A stretch of 64,000 nucleotides of DNA, from contig JANQDZ010000047.1 of the NCBI GenBank assembly GCA_028278645.1, positions 186,001 to 250,000 on the forward strand, written 5' to 3'. Position 1 is the stretch's first letter, and every line of letters starts with the position of its first letter. The DNA comes from Longimicrobiales bacterium (GTDB taxonomy: Bacteria; Gemmatimonadota; Gemmatimonadetes; Longimicrobiales; Gaopeijiaceae). The notes under the pieces are model-generated. The model had not been told where the DNA came from, did no database searches, and saw only the letters and a program-made list of their open reading frames with translations. Shown piece after piece: positions 45,028 through 52,355 of this stretch. Made by a program: the position numbers and the translations under genes.

Positions 45028-46224
45028 ATGAAGACTTCTTCGGAGAAAGCACTAAACATCGATACCCAGTGCATCCATGCCGGATCGGAGCCGGATCCGG
45101 CTTTTGGTGCTGCTGTTCCACCGATCTTTCAGACTTCCACGTTTGTATTCAAAACACCTGAGGAGGGTGCGGCCCGTTTCGCCGGGGAGGACCCGGGGTA
45201 CATCTACACCCGCATGGGTAACCCCACCACGAGTGCGCTGGAAGAGGCGGTGGCTACCCTGGAAGGGGGCACGTCGGCCCTCGCGACTTCGTCAGGCATG
45301 GCAGCGGTTTCGACGGTCTTCTTCGCCTTGCTTTCCGCAGGGGACCACGTCGTATGCAGCCAGTCCGTTTATGGCCCATCCCGCGTGATCCTGGAGAGGG
45401 ATTTTTCCAGGTTCGGCGTCGAGGCTTCCATGGTGGACACCTCCGACCTGGAGGTTCTCCGTGCAACGGTCACGGACCGGACACGAGTGGTTTTCGTCGA
45501 GACGCCTGCCAATCCCACCTTGGCCATTACCGATTTAGCCGAGGCCGCGGATATCGCTCGTTCCGTTGGGGCGGTGCTGGTCGTGGACAACACCTTCATG
45601 AGTCCAGTCCTCCAACAACCCTTCCGGTTCGGCGCCGATATCGTCCTCCACTCGGTGACGAAGTTTTTGAATGGGCATACCGATGTGGTTGGGGGCGTCC
45701 TGGTATTCCAGGACGACGAGTTGATGGCGAAGGTCCGTGGGGTCCTACACTACCTCGGTGGGACCATGGATCCCCATCAGGCATTCCTGGTCCACCGTGG
45801 TATAAAAACCCTCGCCATGCGGGTACGGACGGCTCAAGACAACGCTCGGGCCATCGCCGACTTGCTGTCCGGCCACTCGGAGGTGGATTGGGTTCGGTAC
45901 CCGGGTTTGCCTGGGCACCCGCAGGCGGACCTCATCTCCCGTCAGATGGAAGGCCCTGGGTCGTTGATTTCGTTCCAGCTCAGGGGTGGTTTTGATGCCG
46001 GGAAACAGGTTTTGAGCGCCGTTCGCCTGCCGGCCTTGGCTGTATCCCTGGGGGGCGTCGAGAGCTTGATTCAGCACCCGGCGTCAATGACACACGCAGC
46101 GATGAAACCTCAGGACAGGGAAGAGGCCGGGATCACTGACGGACTGGTGAGGCTGGCGGTGGGATGTGAGGATGCTGAGGATCTTGTGTCCGACTTGAAG
46201 CAGGCTTTGGACGGGCTTTCCTGA
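45028..46224 (+). CDS. PLP-dependent trans-sulfuration enzyme (Cys/Met metabolism)
   Basis: This 398-residue enzyme belongs to the cystathionine gamma-synthase/O-acylhomoserine sulfhydrylase/gamma-lyase family. It shows YTRMGNPTTSALEEAVATLEGG, SSGMAAVSTVFFAL, FVETPANPT, VVDNTFMSPV and the Schiff-base Lys in LHSVTKFLNGHTDVVGG. The C-terminal SLGGVESLIQHPASMTHAAM is present. The Cys typical of methionine gamma-lyase after the active-site YG is absent (YGPS), so that activity is less likely. The precise reaction among the family cannot be read from sequence. Its last 92 bp overlap the 3' end of the convergent ATP-grasp-SET gene. Confidence 0.9.
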   Translation: MKTSSEKALNIDTQCIHAGSEPDPAFGAAVPPIFQTSTFVFKTPEEGAARFAGEDPGYIYTRMGNPTTSALEEAVATLEGGTSALATSSGMAAVSTVFFALLSAGDHVVCSQSVYGPSRVILERDFSRFGVEASMVDTSDLEVLRATVTDRTRVVFVETPANPTLAITDLAEAADIARSVGAVLVVDNTFMSPVLQQPFRFGADIVLHSVTKFLNGHTDVVGGVLVFQDDELMAKVRGVLHYLGGTMDPHQAFLVHRGIKTLAMRVRTAQDNARAIADLLSGHSEVDWVRYPGLPGHPQADLISRQMEGPGSLISFQLRGGFDAGKQVLSAVRLPALAVSLGGVESLIQHPASMTHAAMKPQDREEAGITDGLVRLAVGCEDAEDLVSDLKQALDGLS

Positions 46225-47692
46225 CCTTTTTCGTTGCCGTACGCTTGGTTCGAACGTAGTCGGAGATGTGGTCCCCATATGCGTCCATGAACCCTTGTAG
46301 GTGGTCGTCCTCCCGCACCGCACCTCGGCAGGAGGAGGAGCCACAGGCGCATTCGAATGGTTTGAGGATGTTGTTCCCGTAGGTGGCGTAGTCTACCCGG
46401 ATCTCCTCCCCCGATTGAATGGGCCGCCGAGCGACGAGATCGAGGCCCTCCAGCCAGGCGTTGGGATCACAGGAGTGGTGGATCGGACGCCAGTTCTCCG
46501 GGTCCTCGTCCCAGGTCACCCACACCTCATCAGTGAGGGGCCACGCATACCCTCTGAACCAGTCCTGCTCCCGGGGACCCCAGTGGTTCTCAACTCGTGA
46601 TCGAGTGACGATGGAATGGGGAGTGCCCTCGAAGGCCATGATGGTCTCGCCCGCCTCGATGCTCCGGTTGGCGAAAACCGCGTACCCGTTACCCGGGATC
46701 GGAAGGGTTTCCCACCCCTGCTGGTTCCGGGCGTGGCGTGCGAGGGCTGCTCGGATCAGCAGGTCGGTGAACCCTTGGTGCCCAGCGGGATCATTGAGCA
46801 ACGCCAGGTCCGCGCTTCCCGGGTCCGACTCGGCGTAGTAGACACCACAGTTCGGGTTGATCTCCAACATGTAGAGGCCACCATCCGAGTCCATTCTCAG
46901 GTCGCATCGGCCGAACGATGCTCCCCGCATACCCAGGAAGAAGTCCGACGCGGCTTGGCGGAGACGCTCCCCCAACTCACCGTCGTGAAGAGGGACCTCC
47001 TTCATCGTGTGGTAGTCTTTCCACTTCAGGTCGGAGTGCTTGAAGGATTCGCCGTTCGGAAATACGAACTCCACAGGGACGTAGGTCACCGGGTTGGCCA
47101 GGTCGTCCGGGTTCTCCGCGACCAAGACCGTGAACTCACGGCCTTCGACGAACTCCTCGATAAGGGCCGCCCCGTACTTCTCCAACAGAGGGCGGGTGCG
47201 GTATCGAAGGGCAAACGTCGTTTCCACCCTCGAGGTCTTCCACAAGTCGATGCTGCTATAGCTGGAAGGGTGTTTGACGATAAGGGGGAAACGTAGGGTC
47301 TCAGCGGCTCGGGAGATGTCCTCTTCTGTTCTGGCCAGCACGTAGTCGGGGAATCCGATCCCCCAAGCCGAGCAAACCCGCTTCATCGCCTCCCGGCTGG
47401 GTTCAAAAAACTCCGATGTCGCCCCGGTGAAAGGGACATTCAGCTGTTCGAGCGTCTGCACGACTTCGATACCCGGGCTCTCCTCATCCCACGCCCCGGC
47501 GCAGAGATTGAAGAACAGGTCGTAGCCTTTGCGAGAGAGCTGGTTGAGGCGAGCGACCCCACCCTCTCTCGTGAGGCCTTCCACCGTCCAATCGTGGGCT
47601 TTTAAGAACGGTGTAGGATCCACCCTCCAGTCATCGACCGGTGCCTCCCAGGCAGGGCAATCATACACGTCGTCCAGAACACAAACTTTCAT
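46133..47692 (-). CDS. ATP-grasp ligase fused to a SET-domain protein methyltransferase
   Basis: This 519-residue protein joins two enzymes. Residues about 1-325 are an ATP-grasp of the D-Ala-D-Ala ligase type. They show the ATP-contact Lys in PLIVKHPSS (K140), IEEFVEGREFTV (E180 region), RCDLRMDSDGG and the metal-ligand EINPN (277-281). Residues about 334-460 are a SET domain with HHSCDPNAW (405-413) in place of NHSC, GEEIRVDYATYG (428-439) and a post-SET Cys set, C448, C450 and C455 (CACGSSSC). A basic tail (480-519) is antisense to the end of the PLP enzyme. The ligase could form a peptide-like bond and the SET domain methylate Lys, perhaps on the same protein; substrates are unknown. Confidence 0.85.
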   Translation of the reverse strand: MKVCVLDDVYDCPAWEAPVDDWRVDPTPFLKAHDWTVEGLTREGGVARLNQLSRKGYDLFFNLCAGAWDEESPGIEVVQTLEQLNVPFTGATSEFFEPSREAMKRVCSAWGIGFPDYVLARTEEDISRAAETLRFPLIVKHPSSYSSIDLWKTSRVETTFALRYRTRPLLEKYGAALIEEFVEGREFTVLVAENPDDLANPVTYVPVEFVFPNGESFKHSDLKWKDYHTMKEVPLHDGELGERLRQAASDFFLGMRGASFGRCDLRMDSDGGLYMLEINPNCGVYYAESDPGSADLALLNDPAGHQGFTDLLIRAALARHARNQQGWETLPIPGNGYAVFANRSIEAGETIMAFEGTPHSIVTRSRVENHWGPREQDWFRGYAWPLTDEVWVTWDEDPENWRPIHHSCDPNAWLEGLDLVARRPIQSGEEIRVDYATYGNNILKPFECACGSSSCRGAVREDDHLQGFMDAYGDHISDYVRTKRTATKKVRKARPKPASSRTQDPQHPHIPPPASPVRQ

Positions 47693-47750
47693 GGGGGTGG
47701 CAACCGAGACGGAGTGGTCAAATCCGAACTACCCTAGAAGGGCAAAAAAA

Positions 47751-47781
47751 AGGATAAAGAGCATGTTACGCTCTTTATCCT
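47751..47781 (-). terminator. Perfect Rho-independent terminator
   Basis: A perfect 12-bp stem (AGGATAAAGAGC at 47751-47762, GCTCTTTATCCT at 47770-47781) with a 7-nt loop. Read on the minus strand it is followed by seven T residues. It terminates the ADOP permease gene that ends at 47872. Confidence 0.92.
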
Positions 47782-47871
47782 CATTCGAAAAGAAAGGTAG
47801 CGTCTTTTTTGGGATGTTTTAACCCACCATCGAACATAAGAAATGAAACGCTTAAAGACGGATCGTTTTCA

Positions 47872-50286
47872 TCACTCCAAAGAGAGGGCCTGTGTCGGTT
47901 GTACCCTGGCAGCGGATCGGGCCGGAAGGAAGCTCGCCAATACGGCAACTCCGGCCAGAACGCCCGCAGCGGCCAATGCCATTCCATAGCCGAGGTCGGC
48001 GTCGAAAAGATCCAGCGTGCTCAAGACCGCTCGGTGAATGCCGTACGCCATCGGCAATCCGATAGCCATTCCAACGGCTGAGAGCAGGATCCCTCGTCGA
48101 GTCACCATCCCAACCAACTGGCCGGCCCTGGCTCCCATTGCCAGCCGGATTCCCATCTCTCGCCGTTCCTGTAGTACGCCATGCGCCATCACTCCGTAGA
48201 TGCCGATGGCGGAGAGGAACATGGCGAGGATGCCCAGTGCGGTGACGAAGAGAGCCAAGAACGACATGGCGGCCACCTCATACTCGATGTGGTCCTCCAT
48301 AGATCTGATAAGGGTAATCGGTTGGTCCGGGTCGATCGCACGAATGGCCTCACGGACATCAGAGACCAGAGCCGTAGGCAGCCCTGCGGTCCGGATGGCG
48401 ACAGCCGGGTTCCTGAGTGGGAGCTGAGCTAGGGGTACGTATACAGCCGGTTCGATGATGCCGTTGAACGGGATCCTGCTTTGCATGATGTTCCCCACCA
48501 CCCCGACGATCTCGCGGTAATCCCCCCGTATATCAATCCGGTTGCCGATGGCTTCTTCATCGGGGAAGAACCGGCTCGCGAATTCCCGATTCACCACAAC
48601 GACCAGAGAAGCGCCGTCTCGATCCGAATCCTCCAGGAGACGGCCGGAGTAATGGGGCACCTCGAGGGTTTGGAAGTAAGCCGGGTTCACGCTCTGCCAA
48701 CCCGTCCGCGGCCGCTCATTCGGGTCGTCCACCTCCCGTCCTTCGATCTGGAAAAGGGAGGTGACGTTCTCTCGCCCTCTCGGGAGTGAGGCCATCACCG
48801 CCACTCCCTCCACCCCCGGCGTTCCGTCCAAACTCCGAATGAGCTCCTCTTCGAACACCAGGCGGTCAGAGGCTTCTGAGTACTTGTATTCGGGTAAGGT
48901 CAGCTGGAACGTAAGGAGGCCTTGTGACCGGAATCCGTTGTCGGCGAAAACCAAGCTGTTCATGACCAGGCGGAGCTCGCTGGCGCCTGTGAGGAGGGCG
49001 AGGGCGACCGCGATCTGGCCGACGACAAAAGCGTTCCTGAGTCGTTTCCTCGTCTTACTGGCTGTTCCACCCCTGCTCCCCTCACCCAGAGACTCATTCA
49101 AGTTCCCTCGGACAGCATGGAATGCTGGAGCAAGACCGAAGAGAACACCTGCCCCCACGGCGATTGCTGCTGTGATAATGAGCGTGGGGATGTCCAAAGA
49201 CGGCATGAATGCCCGTGGCAGGTCCGCGGGCATGGCGGCGGTGAGTCCACGGATGACATAGATGGCCAGGACGATTCCTAGGCCACCCCCAAGGACGCCG
49301 AGCATTACGCTTTCAGTGAGCAGTTGACGCACGATACGCCCCCTCCCTGCGCCGATGGCCGTGCGGACCGCGATCTCCTTCATCCTGGTTTCCGCCCGAC
49401 TCAGGAGTAGGTTCGCGACGTTGGCGCATGCGATGGCGACACCGAAGAGGGAGACGGCTATGAGGAGCAAAACGAGCTTGGAATCGGTGGGGCCCGGGAA
49501 CCATTGCCGGGCTGGTTGGACCAGGATCCCCCATCCCCGGTTTTCTTCCGGGTATTCGGTCTCCAACCGAGCCGCGATGGCCGTGAACTCGGATCGCACC
49601 TGTTCCACGGTTGTGCCGGGGTTGAGGCGTCCGAATACCAGCCACCCTTTGGACGCCCGGTTCTCCTGATCGGCCAGATCGGTTGGTCGAAATGCTTCGA
49701 TCCCGGCGGGAAGCATTTCGAAGTCCTCAGGCATTACGCCAATCACAGTGTAGGCGGTGCCGTCTAGCGTGAGGGGTCTCCCGAGAACGTCGGCGTCACC
49801 GTTGAACCGTCTTTGCCAGTAGCGGTGGGTGATGACCACCACGTCTCCCACGCCCGCCGCCCCTTCTTCGGGTCGGAACGTTCGCCCCATGAAGGGTTGG
49901 AGCTTAAGCACGTCGAACATGTTCGGGGCGCCATCGGCGATCTGGATCTCCTCGGGCATGTCTACGCCGGTGACGTTTGCCGTTCCGAACGTAAAGGCGG
50001 TCATGGAAGAGACGTTCGTCGCTGCTTCCCGCCAATCCCTGAAGTTCGGGACTGACGCCGCCGCTGCCATGTCGATGTTCTCTCCATGGCGGAGCTCCCG
50101 AACGAGGACCAGACCTTCCTGGTCTCCGAATGGGAGCGGCTCGAGCCAGAAGGAGCTCGCCAACGCGAACATGGCGGTGGCCGCCGCAATCCCCAGGGCG
50201 AGAGAGGTGGCGGCCACGGAAGAGACCACCGGGGTTTTCCAGAGCATTCGGGCGCCAAACTTCAGGTCCTGCAACAAGCTGTTCAT
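47872..50286 (-). CDS. ABC transporter permease, MacB/FtsX type (ADOP family)
   Basis: This 804-residue permease begins MNSLLQDLKFGARMLWKTPVVSSVAATSLALGIAAATAMFAL, then has a MacB periplasmic domain with the typical RPLTLDGTAYTVIGVMPEDF. The first FtsX core is ACANVANLLLSRAETRMKEIAVRTAIGAGRGR. The second, near the C-terminus, is GIYGVMAHGVLQERREMGIRLAMGARAG, ending ARVQPTQALSLE. No ATP-binding partner is adjacent. It is divergent from the sigma-54 activator gene, with 131 bp between their starts. Confidence 0.92.
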   Translation of the reverse strand: MNSLLQDLKFGARMLWKTPVVSSVAATSLALGIAAATAMFALASSFWLEPLPFGDQEGLVLVRELRHGENIDMAAAASVPNFRDWREAATNVSSMTAFTFGTANVTGVDMPEEIQIADGAPNMFDVLKLQPFMGRTFRPEEGAAGVGDVVVITHRYWQRRFNGDADVLGRPLTLDGTAYTVIGVMPEDFEMLPAGIEAFRPTDLADQENRASKGWLVFGRLNPGTTVEQVRSEFTAIAARLETEYPEENRGWGILVQPARQWFPGPTDSKLVLLLIAVSLFGVAIACANVANLLLSRAETRMKEIAVRTAIGAGRGRIVRQLLTESVMLGVLGGGLGIVLAIYVIRGLTAAMPADLPRAFMPSLDIPTLIITAAIAVGAGVLFGLAPAFHAVRGNLNESLGEGSRGGTASKTRKRLRNAFVVGQIAVALALLTGASELRLVMNSLVFADNGFRSQGLLTFQLTLPEYKYSEASDRLVFEEELIRSLDGTPGVEGVAVMASLPRGRENVTSLFQIEGREVDDPNERPRTGWQSVNPAYFQTLEVPHYSGRLLEDSDRDGASLVVVVNREFASRFFPDEEAIGNRIDIRGDYREIVGVVGNIMQSRIPFNGIIEPAVYVPLAQLPLRNPAVAIRTAGLPTALVSDVREAIRAIDPDQPITLIRSMEDHIEYEVAAMSFLALFVTALGILAMFLSAIGIYGVMAHGVLQERREMGIRLAMGARAGQLVGMVTRRGILLSAVGMAIGLPMAYGIHRAVLSTLDLFDADLGYGMALAAAGVLAGVAVLASFLPARSAARVQPTQALSLE

Positions 50287-50417
50287 CCGGTGTTCCGCGG
50301 CAGGGTGTTGGGGACCCGAAGGTCCAAGGGGTCAGACGCCCCTACGGAACGCTTGTGGGGAGGGTTTCCGGGCCTTTTAGGAATGATTCTTGTAGGTTCC
50401 AGAGGTCGGAGGTGGCG

Positions 50418-51812
50418 ATGTCTGAAAAACGAGGGATTCCCTCACCCCAAGCCCCTCTCCGGGTGCTGGATCAAGCCGGCGAGGCCCAATTCTTCGAGAC
50501 CGTTCTCCGGTGTGTCGCCGACGGCGTATTCACGGTCGACACCGAGTGGCGGATCACATCGTTCAACCGAGCCGCCGAGAGAATCACCGGTGTGCCGGTA
50601 GAAAAAGCCATCGGGAAACGATGCTCCGAGGTTTTTCACTCGGATCTGTGTGAACATGCTTGCCCGATTCGGGAGACGTTGGATACCGGATCGGAAGTGA
50701 TCGACCGAGCCGCCCGAATCCTCAATCGGCAAGGCGGCTCCGTTCCCATCAGCGTCAGCAGCGCCATTCTCCGGTCAGAGGACGGGACCCTACTCGGGGC
50801 CGTCGAGACCTTCCGGGATCTCTCTACACTGGAACAGCTGAGGCGGGAGATCAAAAGCCAATGGACCTTCGAAGATATCATTGGAAAGAGCGAGGCTTTC
50901 CAGAAGATCTTCGCAATCCTTCCGGACATCGCCGACAGCGAGAGCACGGTTCTCATCGAAGGACCGAGTGGATCGGGGAAGGAGTTGATAGCTAGGGCGA
51001 CCCACAATCTGAGTCCCCGGAAAAAAGGACCCTACGTGGTGGTGAACTGCGGGACCCTGCCGCCGAACCTGTTCGAGTCGGAGCTGTTCGGATATCTGAA
51101 AGGCGCTTTCACCGACGCCAAGAAGGACAAGCCCGGGCGGATTACCCTGGCCGAAGGGGGAACCCTGTTTCTCGACGAGATCGGTGACCTCCCGCCCGAG
51201 ACCCAGGTGAAGCTTCTACGGCTTCTCCAGGAACGGGAATACCACCCCCTGGGATCGGTGGACACTCACAAAGCGGACGTCCGCGTAGTTGCCGCCACAA
51301 ATCGGGACCTCTCGTCCCTCGTGAGCCAAGGAAAGTTCCGAGACGACCTTTACTTCCGGCTGGCGGTGGTCCGCCTATCCATCCCGCCCCTCTCGGACCG
51401 CAGGCAGGATATCCCATTCCTCATCGACCATTTTATCCAGCGCTTCAACCGTCGCCGGGGGAAACGGATTCAAGGCGTTACGCCCGCGGTCATGGAGGTC
51501 CTCATGAGGCACCCGCTCCCGGGGAATGTGCGGGAGCTGGAAAACATCATCGAGTACTGTTTTGTCCTTTGCCGGAATGGATTCATCGACGTCAGGCACC
51601 TCCCTGACGACCTGAATCCGGAGGCCGAAACGGCCGAAGCCCCCGTCAGCCCGGGGCCCATGGCGCCCCTGCAAGAGAGCGAGGCTGACACGATCCGGCG
51701 GATCCTCGCATCAAACGAGGGGAACAGAGCTCGAACGGCGGAGGATCTCCGTATCAGCCGGACGACCCTCTGGCGGAAGATGAAGAAGCACGGGATAGCG
51801 TTTCACCCGTGA
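50418..51812 (+). CDS. Sigma-54 enhancer-binding protein with Cys-containing PAS domain
   Basis: This 464-residue activator of sigma-54 RNA polymerase has three domains. The PAS domain (about 20-135) contains the Cys cluster in RCSEVFHSDLCEHACPIRETL. The AAA+ core (about 150-385) has Walker A GPSGSGKE (182-189), Walker B GTLFLDEIG (about 251) and NVRELENIIEY near its end. The sigma-contacting loop reads GAFTDA (229-234) instead of GAFTGA, a variant seen in other activators. A Fis-type helix-turn-helix occupies about 425-462 (ARTAEDLRISRTTLWRKMKKH). There is no receiver domain, so sensing is probably through PAS, perhaps redox or Fe-S linked. ATG 50418 has GGAGGTGG upstream. The gene sits directly before a redox operon with a -24/-12 promoter. 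Confidence 0.95.
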   Translation: MSEKRGIPSPQAPLRVLDQAGEAQFFETVLRCVADGVFTVDTEWRITSFNRAAERITGVPVEKAIGKRCSEVFHSDLCEHACPIRETLDTGSEVIDRAARILNRQGGSVPISVSSAILRSEDGTLLGAVETFRDLSTLEQLRREIKSQWTFEDIIGKSEAFQKIFAILPDIADSESTVLIEGPSGSGKELIARATHNLSPRKKGPYVVVNCGTLPPNLFESELFGYLKGAFTDAKKDKPGRITLAEGGTLFLDEIGDLPPETQVKLLRLLQEREYHPLGSVDTHKADVRVVAATNRDLSSLVSQGKFRDDLYFRLAVVRLSIPPLSDRRQDIPFLIDHFIQRFNRRRGKRIQGVTPAVMEVLMRHPLPGNVRELENIIEYCFVLCRNGFIDVRHLPDDLNPEAETAEAPVSPGPMAPLQESEADTIRRILASNEGNRARTAEDLRISRTTLWRKMKKHGIAFHP

Positions 51813-51848
51813 AACGGTGAAACAGTCTTACTGTTTCAGATCTGAAAC
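51800..51848. promoter_or_regulatory. Cluster of GTTTCA/TGAAAC palindromes, candidate enhancer array
   Basis: Three overlapping perfect palindromes: GTTTCACCCGTGAAAC (51800-51815, covering the stop codon of the activator gene), arms TGAAACAGT/ACTGTTTCA around CTT (51818-51838), and GTTTCAGATCTGAAAC (51833-51848). The two GTTTCA-N4-TGAAAC elements are 33 bp apart centre to centre, about three helical turns. They lie about 129 and 96 bp upstream of the -24 element, the normal position for a sigma-54 enhancer. Binding by the adjacent activator is inferred. A terminator role is less likely because no T-run follows. Confidence 0.7.
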
Positions 51849-51934
51849 CACCCCTCGTCGCCCGCCCCGGGGCCCGACATCGTAACCCCTTTTCCATCAA
51901 CAATTTAACGCCCTCCCTCTCTCGACCGGAGATC

Positions 51935-51949
51935 TGGTCCATGCCTTGC
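51935..51949 (+). promoter_or_regulatory. Candidate sigma-54 (-24/-12) promoter of the redox operon
   Basis: TGGTCCATGCCTTGC keeps TGG at -24 and TTGC at -12, with GG (51936-51937) and GC (51948-51949) separated by exactly 10 nt. Expected transcription start is near 51961, leaving a 20-nt leader with GGAGG before GTG 51981. Confidence 0.65.
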
Positions 51950-51980
51950 CTTGTATAGGCCAGATTCATGGAGGTCGAAC

Positions 51981-52352
51981 GTGAGAGTCGCAATACCGCG
52001 AATGGGAGAAACCGTGGCACCCTGCTTCGAATACTGTGCCACGATGGCCATCTTCGACGTCGCCGAGTCAGGCGTCGTCGACCAGGTCGACTTTCCCCTT
52101 CAGAGCCGGGAGCCTTTTGACCGGGTCCGCCTTCTGAGAGACCAGGAGGTGGATACCGTGATCTGTGGCGGAATCCAGGCCTTCTATGAGGACCTGCTGA
52201 AGGCCAGCGGACTCCAGGTGATTTCATGGGTCGAAGGGACCGTGGACGACCTCCTGGCCCTCTTCATCAGAGGGGAGCTCGTAGCGGGTACTGAGCTCCC
52301 CCTGGATTGCGGGCCGGACTTCTTTCCGATGAAAAGAATGACGGAGCACTGA
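51981..52352 (+). CDS. NifX/NifB C-terminal-like protein
   Basis: This 123-residue protein of the dinitrogenase iron-molybdenum cofactor family begins RVAIPRMGETVAPCFEYCATMAIFDV and contains VDTVICGGIQAFYEDLLKASGLQVISWVEGTVDDLL. Cys14 and Cys18 or nearby residues might bind a metal or cluster. The start is GTG 51981, preceded by GGAGG; a TTG at 51951 is upstream of the predicted transcription start and is rejected. It is the first gene of the sigma-54-type operon, 3 nt before the next start. The role is unknown; metal delivery or cluster handling for the following Fe-S proteins is inference. Confidence 0.85.
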   Translation: MRVAIPRMGETVAPCFEYCATMAIFDVAESGVVDQVDFPLQSREPFDRVRLLRDQEVDTVICGGIQAFYEDLLKASGLQVISWVEGTVDDLLALFIRGELVAGTELPLDCGPDFFPMKRMTEH

Positions 52353-52355
52353 CCT

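Noticed and set aside
51800-51848. The GTTTCA/TGAAAC palindromes as a plain transcription terminator
   Set aside because: The stems are good but no T-run follows. Their spacing from the -24 element and the similar element at 37947 fit an enhancer better.
44529-52352. Nitrogen fixation suggested by two NifX-like proteins
   Set aside because: No nifH, nifD, nifK, nifE or nifN is seen, and NifX-like proteins are common in organisms without nitrogenase.
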